Shown piece by piece: positions 47,693-58,428 of a stretch of DNA of 64,000 nt; the stretch's first letter is position 1; the number at the start of each line of letters is the position of its first letter. The translations under genes and the position numbers were made by a program. The DNA is taken from positions 580,001-644,000 of the forward strand of contig JACEVL010000045.1 of NCBI GenBank assembly GCA_020284085.1, read 5' to 3'. Under the pieces are notes generated by a model, which saw only the letters and a list, made by a program, of their open reading frames with translations, searched no databases and was not told the origin of the DNA. This DNA is from Aporrectodea caliginosa. Lineage: Eukaryota > Annelida > Clitellata > Crassiclitellata > Lumbricidae.

Positions 47693-49503
47693 GCCTTTGC
47701 GAGTCCTCTTTCGCAGTTTTGTCATTTGCAGTTATGTCCTTATGGTTTGCATGTCATACAGCAAGTAAGCTGCTAATCAGACTGGCCCGTTTGGCCCAAG
47801 TGTTCTGGCCAACGATTACTATCAAAAACAGCAATAAGCCCGGGAAATGGTAAAACTTGCAGTTAGGCCCTTTTGGCTCCAAGCAGGCGAGTTCATCTTC
47901 CTCCCTATTAAATTCTTTGGTCAGAACAGCACCACGATTATATTCCACCAAGATTCACCTGCGCCTGATGAGACGTCATATCGTCAATGCAGACCTCGAA
48001 TTACGCACAATGAAGGATTTGCGAGTGCTGTAGTGTTGCAACTTTTGAGTGAAAGACCCGTGGAGACATAGCAAGAGGTGAGGTTTGGTGAGTTCGTTAA
48101 TTGTCATAATTCTGGCAGGAGTTTATTCCAAAAAGGCAGAACAGCTATTTCTATTTGAGCAATTTGAAAATTTTAGTAATGTGGCTGATGGAAGGGCAGA
48201 GAAGTGTTAGAGCAGAAGAGGAGCTGGTAGAGTGTAGTTGGATTGTTAGTTCGATACTTTGAAAAATTTCTTGCCTCAAATTTCCGGTCAGATCATTTTA
48301 AAGATCTATCTAGGAATACAAGTGCTCTGATACATACAGGTAAAGGATGAACCAGCTGAAGACCACACCAAGCAGTAGAGACTGACGCGGGTAGACAATC
48401 TCGTCCCCAAGTACTGTAAGTAAGCCCCGCATGTTTTGTCCCCATCCCCGAAGGACTACATCACATTCCCGTGCAAAAGGTTTTCACCAATTAAAATTAA
48501 AAAAAACCATTTTTAGCTTACAAAGCTATTTGTATGGCTGATTGAATTAATAAAACACACCAAAAACCCCAGATTATCTTATAGAAAGTTTGCAATATAG
48601 TCTATACAGTGTATATATAGACTATAGATTATAGAGCTATAAGAGTCAGAATATTACTGCGGTTTTATCGCCGGCTCATTTTCCATTACCGCGGTAAAAC
48701 CGAAATTGTTGTCTCCATTACCATGTTCTACCACGGTTACCATGGGAAAAATTAAACGCATCATTCTCTACCAAGCAGCCTTCCACCAATCTTTATTTCA
48801 GCTTTTATCGTGGGTTGGAGTGTTTTTCCCACAATAAAATGAATAAATTTTCATCAGCAGTTCTCTGCCCGACAGAAAAACAAAGCAAGTTCCTTGTTAA
48901 GGAGTCATTCAGAATTGAGGGGAAACAATTTGACTCATTTCAATTATTTTAATTAGAAAAACTATGACTTACATAAAATTGATTAAACTACTGACAAATT
49001 ACCTATTGTCTTGTATCTTTTGGTGCATCAAATAATGCACTTACTTTTTGTTAGTCAGTTGTTGACAAAAACACAACATTCTCAGATGCTCTGAACCTTC
49101 GAAGAGTCCAATAAACAAATTGAATTCTAAACCCAACGCAGAAACGAACGAAGTCCATACTTCACTGTTTACCTTGTGACATAGACAAAACCAATTTCTG
49201 TTCTTCAACTTTTATATTCAAGTACCAAAACTTTCTAACTCGGCATCATATTGCAGCTCAGAACATCGTACACCTCCTTGAGATATGAATCCTTTATCTC
49301 GTCACAAGTGAACAACATGAAAGAAACTCTAAGGTTCAGCCACAATCATTGCACCAACAACTCTAATAGCTAAATTCGTTAACAAACCAACTGCAGAAAA
49401 TTCTGCAAAGCACAATTGTGTCAACCAAATTCCTTTAATCCGATTCATCTATTAAAAGTCAATCCGTGTACAGATAATTAATCCCACACGTCATCAGCCA
49501 TCA
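47693..49503. other. Intergenic stretch between p47 and the LRRC14-like gene
   Basis: No exon was recognised. Contains ATTACCGCGGTAAAACC near 48697 with a related ATTACTGCGGTTTTAT near 48651. The last 500 bp are probably the 3' UTR of the minus-strand gene starting at 57.24 kb. Confidence 0.4.
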
Positions 49504-50271
49504 TCAAAGTACGATGAGGTTTAGTGTCGTACCGAAGACACGTACGTCCTCTTTCTTATCGTCCGTCAGCGCATTCCTGTTCTGCATGACGACTTTATCG
49601 AGAAGCAGATGATAGTCAAGTGGTTGGCAGACGATGATTCGTAGACTGGCGATGTTCGCACAGAGCGTCAGAAACTCCTTGATGTGACGAACTTTGAGCA
49701 TTTGGTTTCCAGTTACAAACCAAACTCGCAGAGTGGTAGACGACGCGAGCGCAGCGGCCGAACGAAGACAGTCGCGGTATTTCATCTTGCACGACTGCAT
49801 CCGAAGCATGCTGATGACGCGAAGACGCGACAGTAACACGAGCAGCTGCGGCTCACACTCGTGCAGGTCGTTGTAGTCGAGGCGCAGGGTTCGAAGAGTG
49901 TTGACGTGGCGTGACTCCGCCAGACTGTCGATGTCGGCCGGCTGCAGCTGACATCGCACGAGACTGAGCTTGACAAGAGGCGTCGGAAGCGCTTCAAGGA
50001 TAGCTGGAATGAATCCTTCGAGCATCGGTTGGTCATTGAAATTTGCTTTCACCAGATTCCTACAAGAGCCAAATGCCTCGACGAGGTGCTGCTTTTCCCT
50101 CTCCAGGTCGAAACCTTCCGGAAGGAAGTGCGTCATGATGCTGCTCACTTTGGTGAAGAATCCGCGCAGTCCAGTGAATCGGTGGAGAACCTTGTGCAGA
50201 CTGGCGATGATCGAGAGACTGTGCTCAGGTCGAAAGACTCGCTTGTTCTTTAAGAGGATCTTTCGAACCGT
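49504..50271 (-). CDS. LRRC14: LRRC14-like exon 9: leucine-rich repeats and stop
   Basis: Acceptor ATGTTTCAG, phase 0, 255 codons then TGA. Contains repeated LxxLxL patterns (LVKLSLVRCQL, LRTLRLDYNDL, ISMLRMQSCKM, LRVWFVTGNQM, ASLRIIVCQ). Long opposite-strand frames here are shadows. Confidence 0.93.
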   Translation of the reverse strand, partial: TVRKILLKNKRVFRPEHSLSIIASLHKVLHRFTGLRGFFTKVSSIMTHFLPEGFDLEREKQHLVEAFGSCRNLVKANFNDQPMLEGFIPAILEALPTPLVKLSLVRCQLQPADIDSLAESRHVNTLRTLRLDYNDLHECEPQLLVLLSRLRVISMLRMQSCKMKYRDCLRSAAALASSTTLRVWFVTGNQMLKVRHIKEFLTLCANIASLRIIVCQPLDYHLLLDKVVMQNRNALTDDKKEDVRVFGTTLNLIVL

Positions 50272-53200
50272 CTGAAACATGAAAACGCAAATTATAAAAA
50301 CAACAGATCCTAACATCATTTTCTGTCTCCAACGGATTACACTTGCCTTCAGTTTAAAATAATAATAATCATATTAAATCTGAAAAGTTTTCTATAACTA
50401 CTGTAGAAATGCTTTTCAAAACATCAGTTGATGGCTTCTGCTGCTATGCAAACTCTGTGCGAAGGTCAACATCCAGTCAAAAGCTAAGATGGCAATTGAA
50501 GAAGACAAAGCAGCAGCAGCGGCAGCAGCAGCAGCAGCGGCAGCCTAAGGACGAAAGACAAGTCCAAGAAGAGATGAGTTTATAGACGACATCTGAAAGC
50601 CAACATGTACCTTACACGGCAAACATTTGCCACAAACAGTTTTACTAGTGGTGGATTTGTACAAAGATGTGTCATATCAGTGTATGGACATTTTGTCTAG
50701 TTATATTATAACACATTCTAAGGACCCTACGAGAGAATTTAATTGCACAACTGTCTGGTGCCACAGACTAATGCATCATCATTATTTAACAGATGATATA
50801 AGTAATCTACAAGTTTCTCAGCCTTTACAATACTCTGCAACTAGTTGGTTGTAACACTACACCATTAAAATTACATTAAAACACGCTCTAGGACTTGAGA
50901 AAAGTAAGAAAGGATTAAGAAATTCACATACGACAATAGAAAAAATGCTAAACATTGATTCTTCTTCCATGTTGTGCAGTTGTTAGCGGATGAAAGGCTT
51001 ACTACCTGAAGCAGATGAGTTCCAATGCAATAACGAGTTTAAGAAGTTAAACTTATGTTTTTTTCTTTTCGTTAGCATTTAATGCTTCTAAGTGTCTGAG
51101 TCTTTTCAAACACTACAGCACAACCCCACAAAATGTCTTCAACAGAATTCTGTGCCAAAAACAAATTTACAATGAAAAATATTCTGAAATGAGCCAACCT
51201 GTGGGTCAACAATAAGGTCGAGAATGTTATGGATGGCTTTCGTGTCGACGGGGTTAATCAGTGCAAGATTATCGAAGTGAAAGACGAACGGAGAGTTCTT
51301 CTGTAGAACGAGACCAGCATGGACGTCGGAGATGTTTGCTTTCCGACCGAGCCAGTGAATTACTCCGTAGGGAACGGCAATTACAAGTCGAACATTATCT
51401 GATGATCAGAACAGAACAACTTATAGCAACAGAACTTAATCAACATCAGAATATGGCAGCGCAATATGTCTTAAACAAGTACATTCTGGACTCATTAACA
51501 CAAAGCCGTCTGCTTTTTATGATACCAAATGTAAACATGCATTATTGTTATTATTAGGAGTTTTATCTCTCATAAAGTCGCACACAAATGTAAATCTGAG
51601 CAGCAGTTCGTCAGTCGCCAGGTACAACGTAACATACTTTTTAACAACTTGGCAGGGAAATAGCCCAGGGCTAATTTGTGTGATAAACAAAAATAAATAA
51701 GAGAAAAATATGCAAAGAAAAGTTGGAAAACAACATTGAGGAAACTGCAAAAGCGTGAAGATGTTGAAGGCTTTCTGTTAGTTGTCATAAAACAGGTTTT
51801 GTTCAGCACTTTGCCCGTCTTGTGCCTCTGCAGTTTGAAACCCTGTCAACTGTGACACTGGTATGCTACTCAAGGTCAGGTAAAGATTAGGTACTACTAA
51901 ATTTCAATCAATCTTATCTTCCAACACCAGCAAAGACCCATTCACACAGGTATGTCTGGGGCACAGTCAACAGTCTCTACCCCATGCCAAGTCATTTCTG
52001 TCTTTAATAGTTACGTTCTAAAAGTGTAATCATTAACTAATATAATTTTATTTATTTATTGTTGTCTAACTAGCAGTTTCAATTAAATTTAATGATGAGT
52101 GCTCAATTGCTAAGTTTCCCTGTTCTCTGGAATGTACCCCCCCCTAGGGGCTATTGCTTTGTTTGCTCCAATCTGCCACTGGTTTTTTTACAGCACCACT
52201 GCATCAATGCTCCAGATATCAGCTGACGGTTCTGTTGCTAAGCAACATCAGTATTTGGGCAAATTAAAAGAGAAAAAATAATGAAACTGTCAAAACGAAG
52301 AATTAATCAGCCACTTCGTAACATAATGAGAACTTATAAAGTGCAACTTCAAGAAAAACCTCATCACCAGCAGCACTCCTGACCAAGCACGGAGGATCCA
52401 CGATAAACAGAACAGACTTCAAGCACTTGTGGAACAAGGCAGGTAACAGACTGATTAGCTCACTTCTGATTTTAAGAGGCAGACTATTCCTGGATGCGAC
52501 CATGAATAGATGACGCAGATATGCACAAGCATCGACTGTTTACCTTTGCTGTACGAATAGTAGTTAATTGGACGTTTCATTTCTAGTTTCGGCGTCTTCT
52601 CAGCATACTGAGCCGCTTCTAAAACAAAATCAAAACTGATAAATCAGACAAATTTGCAAATTCATCATTTGCAAAATCAGGAAATTTTGGGAACATTATC
52701 ACTGACATTTAAGACAATCTGTTAGTTACGAAAACAAAGAACTTCTGGTAAATAAAGTAATTAACAGAGCAAATACAATTGTAAAATAACAATGAATAAA
52801 AAAAGCTTAATTTTTAATATCCCTAACGATCCATTGCTACCTTAGGTAAGTAATAAAACAATAAACCTGTATTTTGCAAAGACAACTAAAATTTGACTCT
52901 TTAAAATCAGACCTTTAAGTCTTCCAGCTCCTAAGAGTTCAGGCAATCGAATATTTGGAGTTTTCCAGAGGTAAAACAGCGGAATCCTTGAAAACTGACG
53001 CAACAAATCGGAACCTGACAAAAACAACACAATTGCACAGTTCAAACCAGCTCTACAGCGTAAATCCTTTACCATTACAAGACCAGTCAACGATTGCACA
53101 CATTGCAAATATCGCAAAAAACTGTCGCTCAGCACATTATTTCTGATCCACTTTTGCCACAAGTGGAATTTACTCAATAATTTTTATTGTTTTGACTTCT

Positions 53201-56200
53201 ATTGAGACGTAGTACGCGTTTGTGGGTCTGTTTCCCTTTTCTGTTGTTGCTGTGTGTCGGACGGTGTTACAACACTTGTCATTAAAGCCTCGTGTGGTGC
53301 CCATGGACTCTTCCACTGCGAGGGGTGTCAGGTTACTACCTGGACAGTGCCAAACTCTGCTTGGAGAGGCCAAGACAGTCCTTGGATTGGTGATGACATA
53401 GTTCGGTTGCATTCTACAACCAGTCGCCCCTAGACTTGGTGGCCAAGGGATCATCTTCCAGTCTATCCGTGATCACGGAGGGACTGTTCAGTGATGGAGG
53501 GACTGTTCAGTGAAGGAGGGACTGTTCAGTGATGGAGGGACTGTTCAGTGATGGAGGGACTGTTCAGTGATGGAGGGACTTCTCCGTTTTGGGTTTTGTG
53601 TATTGCAAGATTTGTCACCCGTCATCGTTCCTCTTTCTCGACACTACATAGTCGAGGAACTCTGCAAATGGTGTCTGCCTTAGCTCTTGACAGCATGTCC
53701 GTCCATTCAGAGTCCTGTCTGTCAGTAAGAGCTTGCCTACAACCTTGGCCAAGACATCGCTCGTCCCTATGCCTACCCGTTGAGGCGTCCTTGGGCAGAA
53801 TGAGCATCTGGAGCTGACAGTATTTCCGTTTGCGGTAGAAGAGACCTCGGATGATGGAGTCGGCGACTGACGGTCCGTCGTTTGTGCTTGGCTTCAGGTA
53901 ATTCTCGACCGGAATATCGATGAGGTTGAGGTTCAAGATGGCGTCTGGCCATGTCGATACGAGGTGAACAATCGCCTCCTCATTCCTAGTCCTAAGAAGA
54001 CAAAAACCATAAAACATCTCAAGACTCCAATCATCATCTTCATTCGCAACCATAAACTTTGCCTAATCAACTCGAATCAACAAATCACCACAATGTAATC
54101 CAGTTGACTTACAACAGTGTCCCTGAGTTTGTGTAATGAAACGTTTCTCAAAACCCACTGGAAAGAAAATTCAATTTCTCACTTAAAATGCTATTTACAA
54201 ATATTTTACAAATTCTTGAATCCTTTACATTGACTTTTCCTGTCGCACCAAAAACCACAACTTCCAATTTCTGGTCCCCAGGTAAGGCCTCACAAATTAA
54301 GTTCATTTTGCGCAAACAGAATCCAGCATTTAACTACATTTCATGGCTAAGCAGAGATTTGATGTCAACGCTACTTAACAGGAACACAATTATTATCACT
54401 CTTAATTCATTCACTCATTTATTGTTCCCAGAAATAAAACATCCTATAAGGATCTTGTTTAGCCGGCTGTAGTGAATTCCTACATGACGACCGATGCGAT
54501 TCCAATCTAATGCCAGGAAAGCAAGATCAAACAGAATGGTTTTCAAGCACTTATGCAATACAGGTAAAGAAAGCCCAAGGAGTTCATCTAGACAGTTGCT
54601 AGAGAATCTATTGTAGAAAGTTGCAGCAAGAAAAGCAAAGTGTCGAAATGGTTCCTGGTCAGAGGAAATATATACGAAGATGACATTACATTAGGTAAGT
54701 TCTTACAAGATTTCCAGGTTTCTTCATTTCATATATCAAAGTTCTCACCTGGCTGCCTCTGCCAGGATCGTTGAGTAGAGGTAATCAGGCAGCTGAGCCT
54801 TCTGGATGCTATACTTTCCAGTCTGCTGCAGCAGGACAAAGGCTGACAGCATCTTGAGCTTTCTAAAACCATCACGACACCTTCAGGTAAGTCTAGTGTG
54901 GCAACGTAAGGTAAGATACAAACAGGTAACTTAAGATACATAGAATGGTAAATTGCATGAGGTAACTTCAGATAAATAGGTTAAACTTTGCGATATTACA
55001 TGTTCCATTCTGACATGGAATTGTACGTACATTTCATATCCAATGGTTTTTGTTCTGTTCATTGTCTCACCTGGGCGTATTATAGGGATCTGCAATGTCG
55101 CTAAGGATGGGCAGAGCAGTCTCAGCCTCCGAAGCAGTCGCTCCCTCCGACTGATTGGACCGCATCTCAGAAGATGGTGCAAGAGGCGGTCGCTTGGAAC
55201 TACCGGTTGTCGATGATCTACGCAAAACAACCGAACCAATCGAATGAAATGAGGCAGAAAAGAATCCTAACAGACCAAATTAAGTCAAAGAAAAATACAA
55301 CTTCCTACAAAATGAATACGATAGTTGTAGAATAGGTATGGTAAGTTGCATACAGGTAACTTAGATGGATAGAATAGGTATGGTAAGTTGCATACAGGTA
55401 AATTAAGATTCATAGAATAGGAATGGCAAGCTGGATACAGATACCTAAGGCTATGTCTCGGAGTTAGCTCAAGGGACTGCTCCTTTTCTTCTTCTTGCTA
55501 AGTGTCTTGCTCGTTCTTTCGAGATTTCTGTAAAACTAGCGCTCTCTGATGAACATACCCATAAAATGAACACATTGACTACTAAGTGAGACAACTGATC
55601 ACTCACCTTCAAAATCAAGGCTTAGAAATGTTACCCACACTTCGCATCCATGAAAGAGCTGCCCTTTGGCATTACACTTCGTAGCAAAGTGCTCTTCTTT
55701 TTCTTGTACACCAATATCACCTTTAAACTTCAAAGAATTCTTGGTTGGCATTTCACACCAGATTCACCAGAAAACCCATTCAAATTTTTAATCACAAAAA
55801 TACAACATATCTGGGCATTTCTAGAATCCTTTTTCTGTTTCAATTTCGCCCATTCTGCCAATTGTTCTTTGAACGCTGTCAGGTCTGGAAGTTCATATGA
55901 GGAGTTTACTTGTAGAGGCGCTATATAAATGTACATTTATAGTTACGATGAATGCAATGACGCACGGTTGGTCTGAAGTTGATAGGTTTTGTTGGAGGGC
56001 CATTGCCAGACGCTGCGCCTGACTCATTCCTCTTGTCGGAAGACCTTTCGATTTACGAAGCTTCCTGGAAATACCAAAACAGACAACTTAGTAATTTCTA
56101 GAAACATCGACTAAAGCAAGCGTTGAAAATTAGAATAGAATACAACACATAACACAACTGTATTTGATGCAATCTTTTCTGATCGCGACTCATTAGAAAA

Positions 56201-57242
56201 TCATCATTTCTCAGACAGCACAATGCAGGTTTGTTGTGGGCCCCGTGGAGGACGTGGCCTCCTCCGGGTTTGGCCCCAGTTCAACAATGACAAGTAACTC
56301 CTTATCATGGGCAAGTTCTGATTAGATGCTGAAGACCTCCTCCTCCTCCTCTTTTTCTTCTTACATTATATTATTAAGCACACTGAAGAATATCCACATA
56401 TGCAAGAAATCTGTTAAGACTTTTACGCTCAACATTACGATGATTACACAACAGGATACCGATTTTTCAAGGACGATAGCCATTGGGTTAGCGTGTTGGA
56501 CGTCAACCGAGAGATACAGAGTTCAAATCCCTGTCAGGACAGAAATTTATTGCGGGATTTCGGCTCCACTTAAGCCCCATAAACAATTCAGCTATAATCA
56601 CTGTCAATGGGAAGATTAGGCAGCGAGGGAAAGGGTTGGCCACTCGCACTCATATAACGAGGCTAAAAAATGAAGTCACTAACACTTCATACTCATGGCT
56701 CACTCCTTTCAGTTAGCTTAAGGGACTGCTCTTCTTCTTCTATATACACACTGAAGACGATTTATCTTTATTTGGCGACATGAAGTATACATTAGCATTA
56801 CACCAAAAATTGCACGGCTCCAAAGGTATAAATTGCCGGGTTCTAGAGAAACTGCAAGCCAGAACTGTCTATTAATAGCATCAAAATGCTATAAATAGAA
56901 ATCTTTTGCGAAAGGCCCTTACTCGGGGAAATCCCCATAAAATTTTGCGCAAGAATTTTATAGCGTAGAGCACAAGGCGACGTGCTATCTAAATGAAACG
57001 CTAACTTATCATTCAATCCATTTAATAATGTCCTTTTTAATAAAGCAAAAACGTTTCACCGATCTAGGCAAGCTTTGAAAGGTGTAAAAGTAAAGGCGAC
57101 ACATGTCATCTCAGTTATGTTAGTTAGCTATTTCGATTTCATCGTTGTTCACTTACTTTAGTTTGTTCTTTTCCATTGTCTCCGCTTCAGGCTCAAATTC
57201 ATCCTCAAAACTTAGTTCTTCGAATTCAGAGTCTTTATCCAT
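49504..57242 (-). CDS. LRRC14: PRAME/LRRC14-family leucine-rich-repeat protein, 9 exons
   Basis: Family members are thought to serve as substrate receptors of Cullin-2-elongin BC ubiquitin ligases; LRRC14 is also reported as an NF-kB regulator. The exons join without a frame break to 601 codons (human LRRC14 has 493). Acidic N-terminus 1-29, low-complexity 30-110, candidate BC/Cul2 box LPDYLYSTIL at 135-144 (family pattern LPRELFPPLF), the family signature EAIVHLVSTWPDAIL followed by QLQMLIL, then Leu-rich repeats. The last exon holds PTPLVKLSLVRCQLQPADID and SLAESRHVNTLRTLRLDYNDL, which match the PLETLSITNC..LSQSP..LSVLSL pattern of PRAME. The first 110 residues have no recognised counterpart. 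LRRC14B or another LRR family cannot be excluded. ATGs further upstream in the same frame (57306, 57380) are possible starts. Adjacent to and in the same direction as p47. Confidence 0.75.
50509..50547. repeat. (CAG)n trinucleotide repeat in intron
   Basis: CAGCAGCGG-type run between LRRC14-like exons 8 and 9. Confidence 0.9.
51199..51398 (-). CDS. LRRC14: LRRC14-like exon 8
   Basis: Acceptor TGATCATCAG, donor GTTGGC. Encodes NVRLVIAVPYGVIHWLG and a Leu-rich segment ending HNILDLIVDPQ, at the place of the VEVRVDL segment of LRRC14. Confidence 0.9.
52320..52500 (-). repeat. Dispersed repeat copy (same family as 7.9 kb)
   Basis: Shares AACAGAACAGACTTCAAGC, GGAACAAGGCAGGT and CTGATTAGCTCACTTCTGA with 7.9-8.1 kb. 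Its minus-strand conceptual peptide contains SLPLKIRSELISLLPAL, HKCLKSVLF, reminiscent of the C-terminal end of non-LTR retrotransposon ORFs. Confidence 0.6.
52544..52618 (-). CDS. LRRC14: LRRC14-like exon 7
   Basis: Acceptor TTTTGTTTTAG, donor GTAAAC. Encodes AAQYAEKTPKLEMKRPINYY. Confidence 0.85.
52913..53014 (-). CDS. LRRC14: LRRC14-like exon 6
   Basis: Acceptor TTTTTGTCAG. Encodes SDLLRQFSRIPLFYLWKTPN then IRLPELLGAG. The donor GTCTGA is weak but keeps phase with exon 7. Confidence 0.75.
53465..53582. repeat. 19-bp minisatellite, about 6 copies
   Basis: Unit GTGATGGAGGGACTGTTCA with small variants, in the intron between LRRC14-like exons 5 and 6. Confidence 0.93.
53777..53991 (-). CDS. 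LRRC14: LRRC14-like exon 5: family signature
   Basis: Acceptor TCTTCTTAG, donor GTAGGC. Encodes NEEAIVHLVSTWPDAILNLN, DSIIRGLFYRKRKY and QLQMLILPKDAS, corresponding to the LKAVVQAWPF...LQVLDL part of PRAME. Confidence 0.92.
54515..54650 (-). repeat. Dispersed repeat copy with HKCLK-type conceptual peptide
   Basis: ATCAAACAGAATGGTTTTCAAGCACTT and GTAAAGAAAGCCCAAGG blocks are shared with about 37.13-37.20 kb. The minus-strand reading contains VLHKCLKTILFD, like the 52.3-kb copy. Confidence 0.5.
54749..54862 (-). CDS. LRRC14: LRRC14-like exon 4: candidate BC/Cul2 box
   Basis: Acceptor GGTTTTAG, donor GTGAGA. Encodes QLPDYLYSTILAEAA, aligned by eye with the elongin/cullin-box region LPRELFPPLFMAAF of PRAME-family proteins. 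Confidence 0.85.
54876..55450. repeat. Degenerate GGTAACTTAAGAT..ATAGAAT repeats
   Basis: Repeats of ACAGGTAACTTAAGATACATAGAAT and GGTATGGTAAGTTGCATAC at 54890-54960 and again 55325-55445, on both sides of exon 3. The intervening exon is unaffected. Confidence 0.6.
55071..55217 (-). CDS. LRRC14: LRRC14-like exon 3: Ser/Glu-rich
   Basis: Acceptor TTTGCGTAG, donor GTGAGA. Low-complexity sequence ending ALPILSDIADPYNTP. Confidence 0.7.
55917..55931. repeat. GGCGCTATATAAATG repeat-tail motif
   Basis: Same motif as at about 9531; see findings. Confidence 0.7.
55966..56064 (-). CDS. LRRC14: LRRC14-like exon 2
   Basis: Acceptor GTATTTCCAG, donor GTGCGT. Encodes KLRKSKGLPTRGMSQAQRLA then MALQQNLSTSDQ. 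Supported by phase only. Confidence 0.65.
56478..56745 (+). repeat. tRNA-derived SINE, family A copy 3
   Basis: TTAGCGTGTTGGACGTCAACC, box B GAGTTCAAATCC, then ATTTCGGCTCC, CTGTCAATGGGAAGATTAG and tail TTAGCTTAAGGGACTGCTC. The tail also occurs near 55460-55480 as a separate fragment. Best-preserved copy in the window. Confidence 0.85.
57157..57242 (-). CDS. LRRC14: LRRC14-like exon 1: acidic start
   Basis: Encodes MDKDSEFEELSFEDEFEPE ending in a GTAAGT donor. The short acidic start has no conserved domain. In-frame ATGs at 57306 and 57380 would lengthen it. Confidence 0.6.
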
Positions 57243-57659
57243 CGCAGTTTCAGTTTTGCAAATTTTATTAGAAGAAGAAACGAAACATTCGTAGCGAATG
57301 TCTAACATTTGCACCAATTTCGGATTATGAATGGAAATCAATCGGATGCTAATGGACCACAAATGAAACGGTGGCGCCACCTTTTGTTAGTAAATATAAT
57401 GTTACGAGAAAATGTGTCAGCTCAAGCTGCATGCTTTATTTGGCGACTGACAATTACAATGAATTACTATAATTATGTGGACGAAAAAGCAACGTTCGCT
57501 ATCGCAGACGCATTTGCTATAATTATCCACACTGCATCGATCAGCCACGTTGATTTAACTTCATTTGCTACAAATCCTTCAGCGCAGCCATTAAAAAATT
57601 GCATCTCCTAAAAAATTAACAGTCTTTGAAATCTGTCAGCCTTCTTACATTCACCAATT

Positions 57660-57948
57660 AAACACCATCCAACCGCGAAGATCTACTCGCTCCTCGTCGC
57701 ACCTTTCTCTGTCTCCGGTTCCAGTCTCGTGCATGATCCTCTCTCTTAAATTCTGCAACCGCTTCTTAATCTATACTGCATCAGATCTTTGGAACGAACT
57801 CCCACGATCTCCTCCAGGTCGCTTCCTCCATCCTCCATCAATCTCACCTCTCTCCTCAGCTTCCCTTCGAGATCTGTACTGTACCTTTCCACTCATGACT
57901 GAAAACCGCGGACTCTTCCAGCTATCCTATATCCTTGTCCTATAGTCC
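57660..57948 (+). mobile_element. LINE (non-LTR retrotransposon) 3' coding fragment
   Basis: Open + strand frame with ASDLWNELPRSPP, the (A)xxLWNSLP motif found at the C-terminal end of many reverse-transcriptase ORFs, then a stop at about 57943. The reverse-transcriptase core is absent, so this is a 5'-truncated copy. Confidence 0.6.
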
Positions 57949-58067
57949 TACTCGATCCAGGATCCCTCCAGATGATAATGACCGTCATCACCAGCGTTTC
58001 AACAGTAGCACCATTACGCTATCTCCGCGGTTTGACCTTCCCCGGAATCTGACCGGAACGGACAAAC

Positions 58068-58428
58068 AATAAGCTACTTCAGCATTATTTTCCCCGCAAG
58101 GCATGACGGGAAAGGTGATAGTTCCCCGTTCATAAACAAAGCGAAACATGGCGGATAGCTTAGACGAATCGTTCAAAGTGGACGACTTTAATCGATGGAA
58201 TGTAGATGATTTGAAGAAACTTATAACAGAAAGATGCCACAAGACAACTTCATCGAGTTAAACATGAACTCGTGGCAATCAAATATCTTCTAAAATTTGC
58301 TTCAAAGTAGATCATAGCAACATCGCTACCGGCACCATTCAGTTTGTTTATGAACGGTGATGACCTATGACCGGAAGTAAAAGTAAACTGGCTGCTCATG
58401 CGCACTGGTAATGCTGAAGTAGCTTATT
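58068..58428 (+). mobile_element. 361-bp inverted-end element with short ORF
   Basis: Perfect 20-bp terminal inverted repeat AATAAGCTACTTCAGCATTA (58068-58087; complement 58409-58428) and a second perfect inverted pair CCGTTCATAAACAAA (58126-58140; complement 58343-58357). The flanking trinucleotide AAC is present on both sides. Consistent with an internally deleted DNA transposon. The superfamily is unassigned. Confidence 0.8.
58148..58261 (+). CDS. 37-codon ORF inside the inverted-end element
   Basis: MADSLDESFKVDDFNRWN followed by VDDLKKLITERCH, then stop. The second half resembles a SAP-like helical segment often found at the start of transposon-encoded proteins (inference). It sits just inside the left subterminal repeat, where a transposon's first coding exon would be expected. 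It may be a relic of the parent element's gene. Function unknown. Confidence 0.35.
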   Translation: MADSLDESFKVDDFNRWNVDDLKKLITERCHKTTSSS

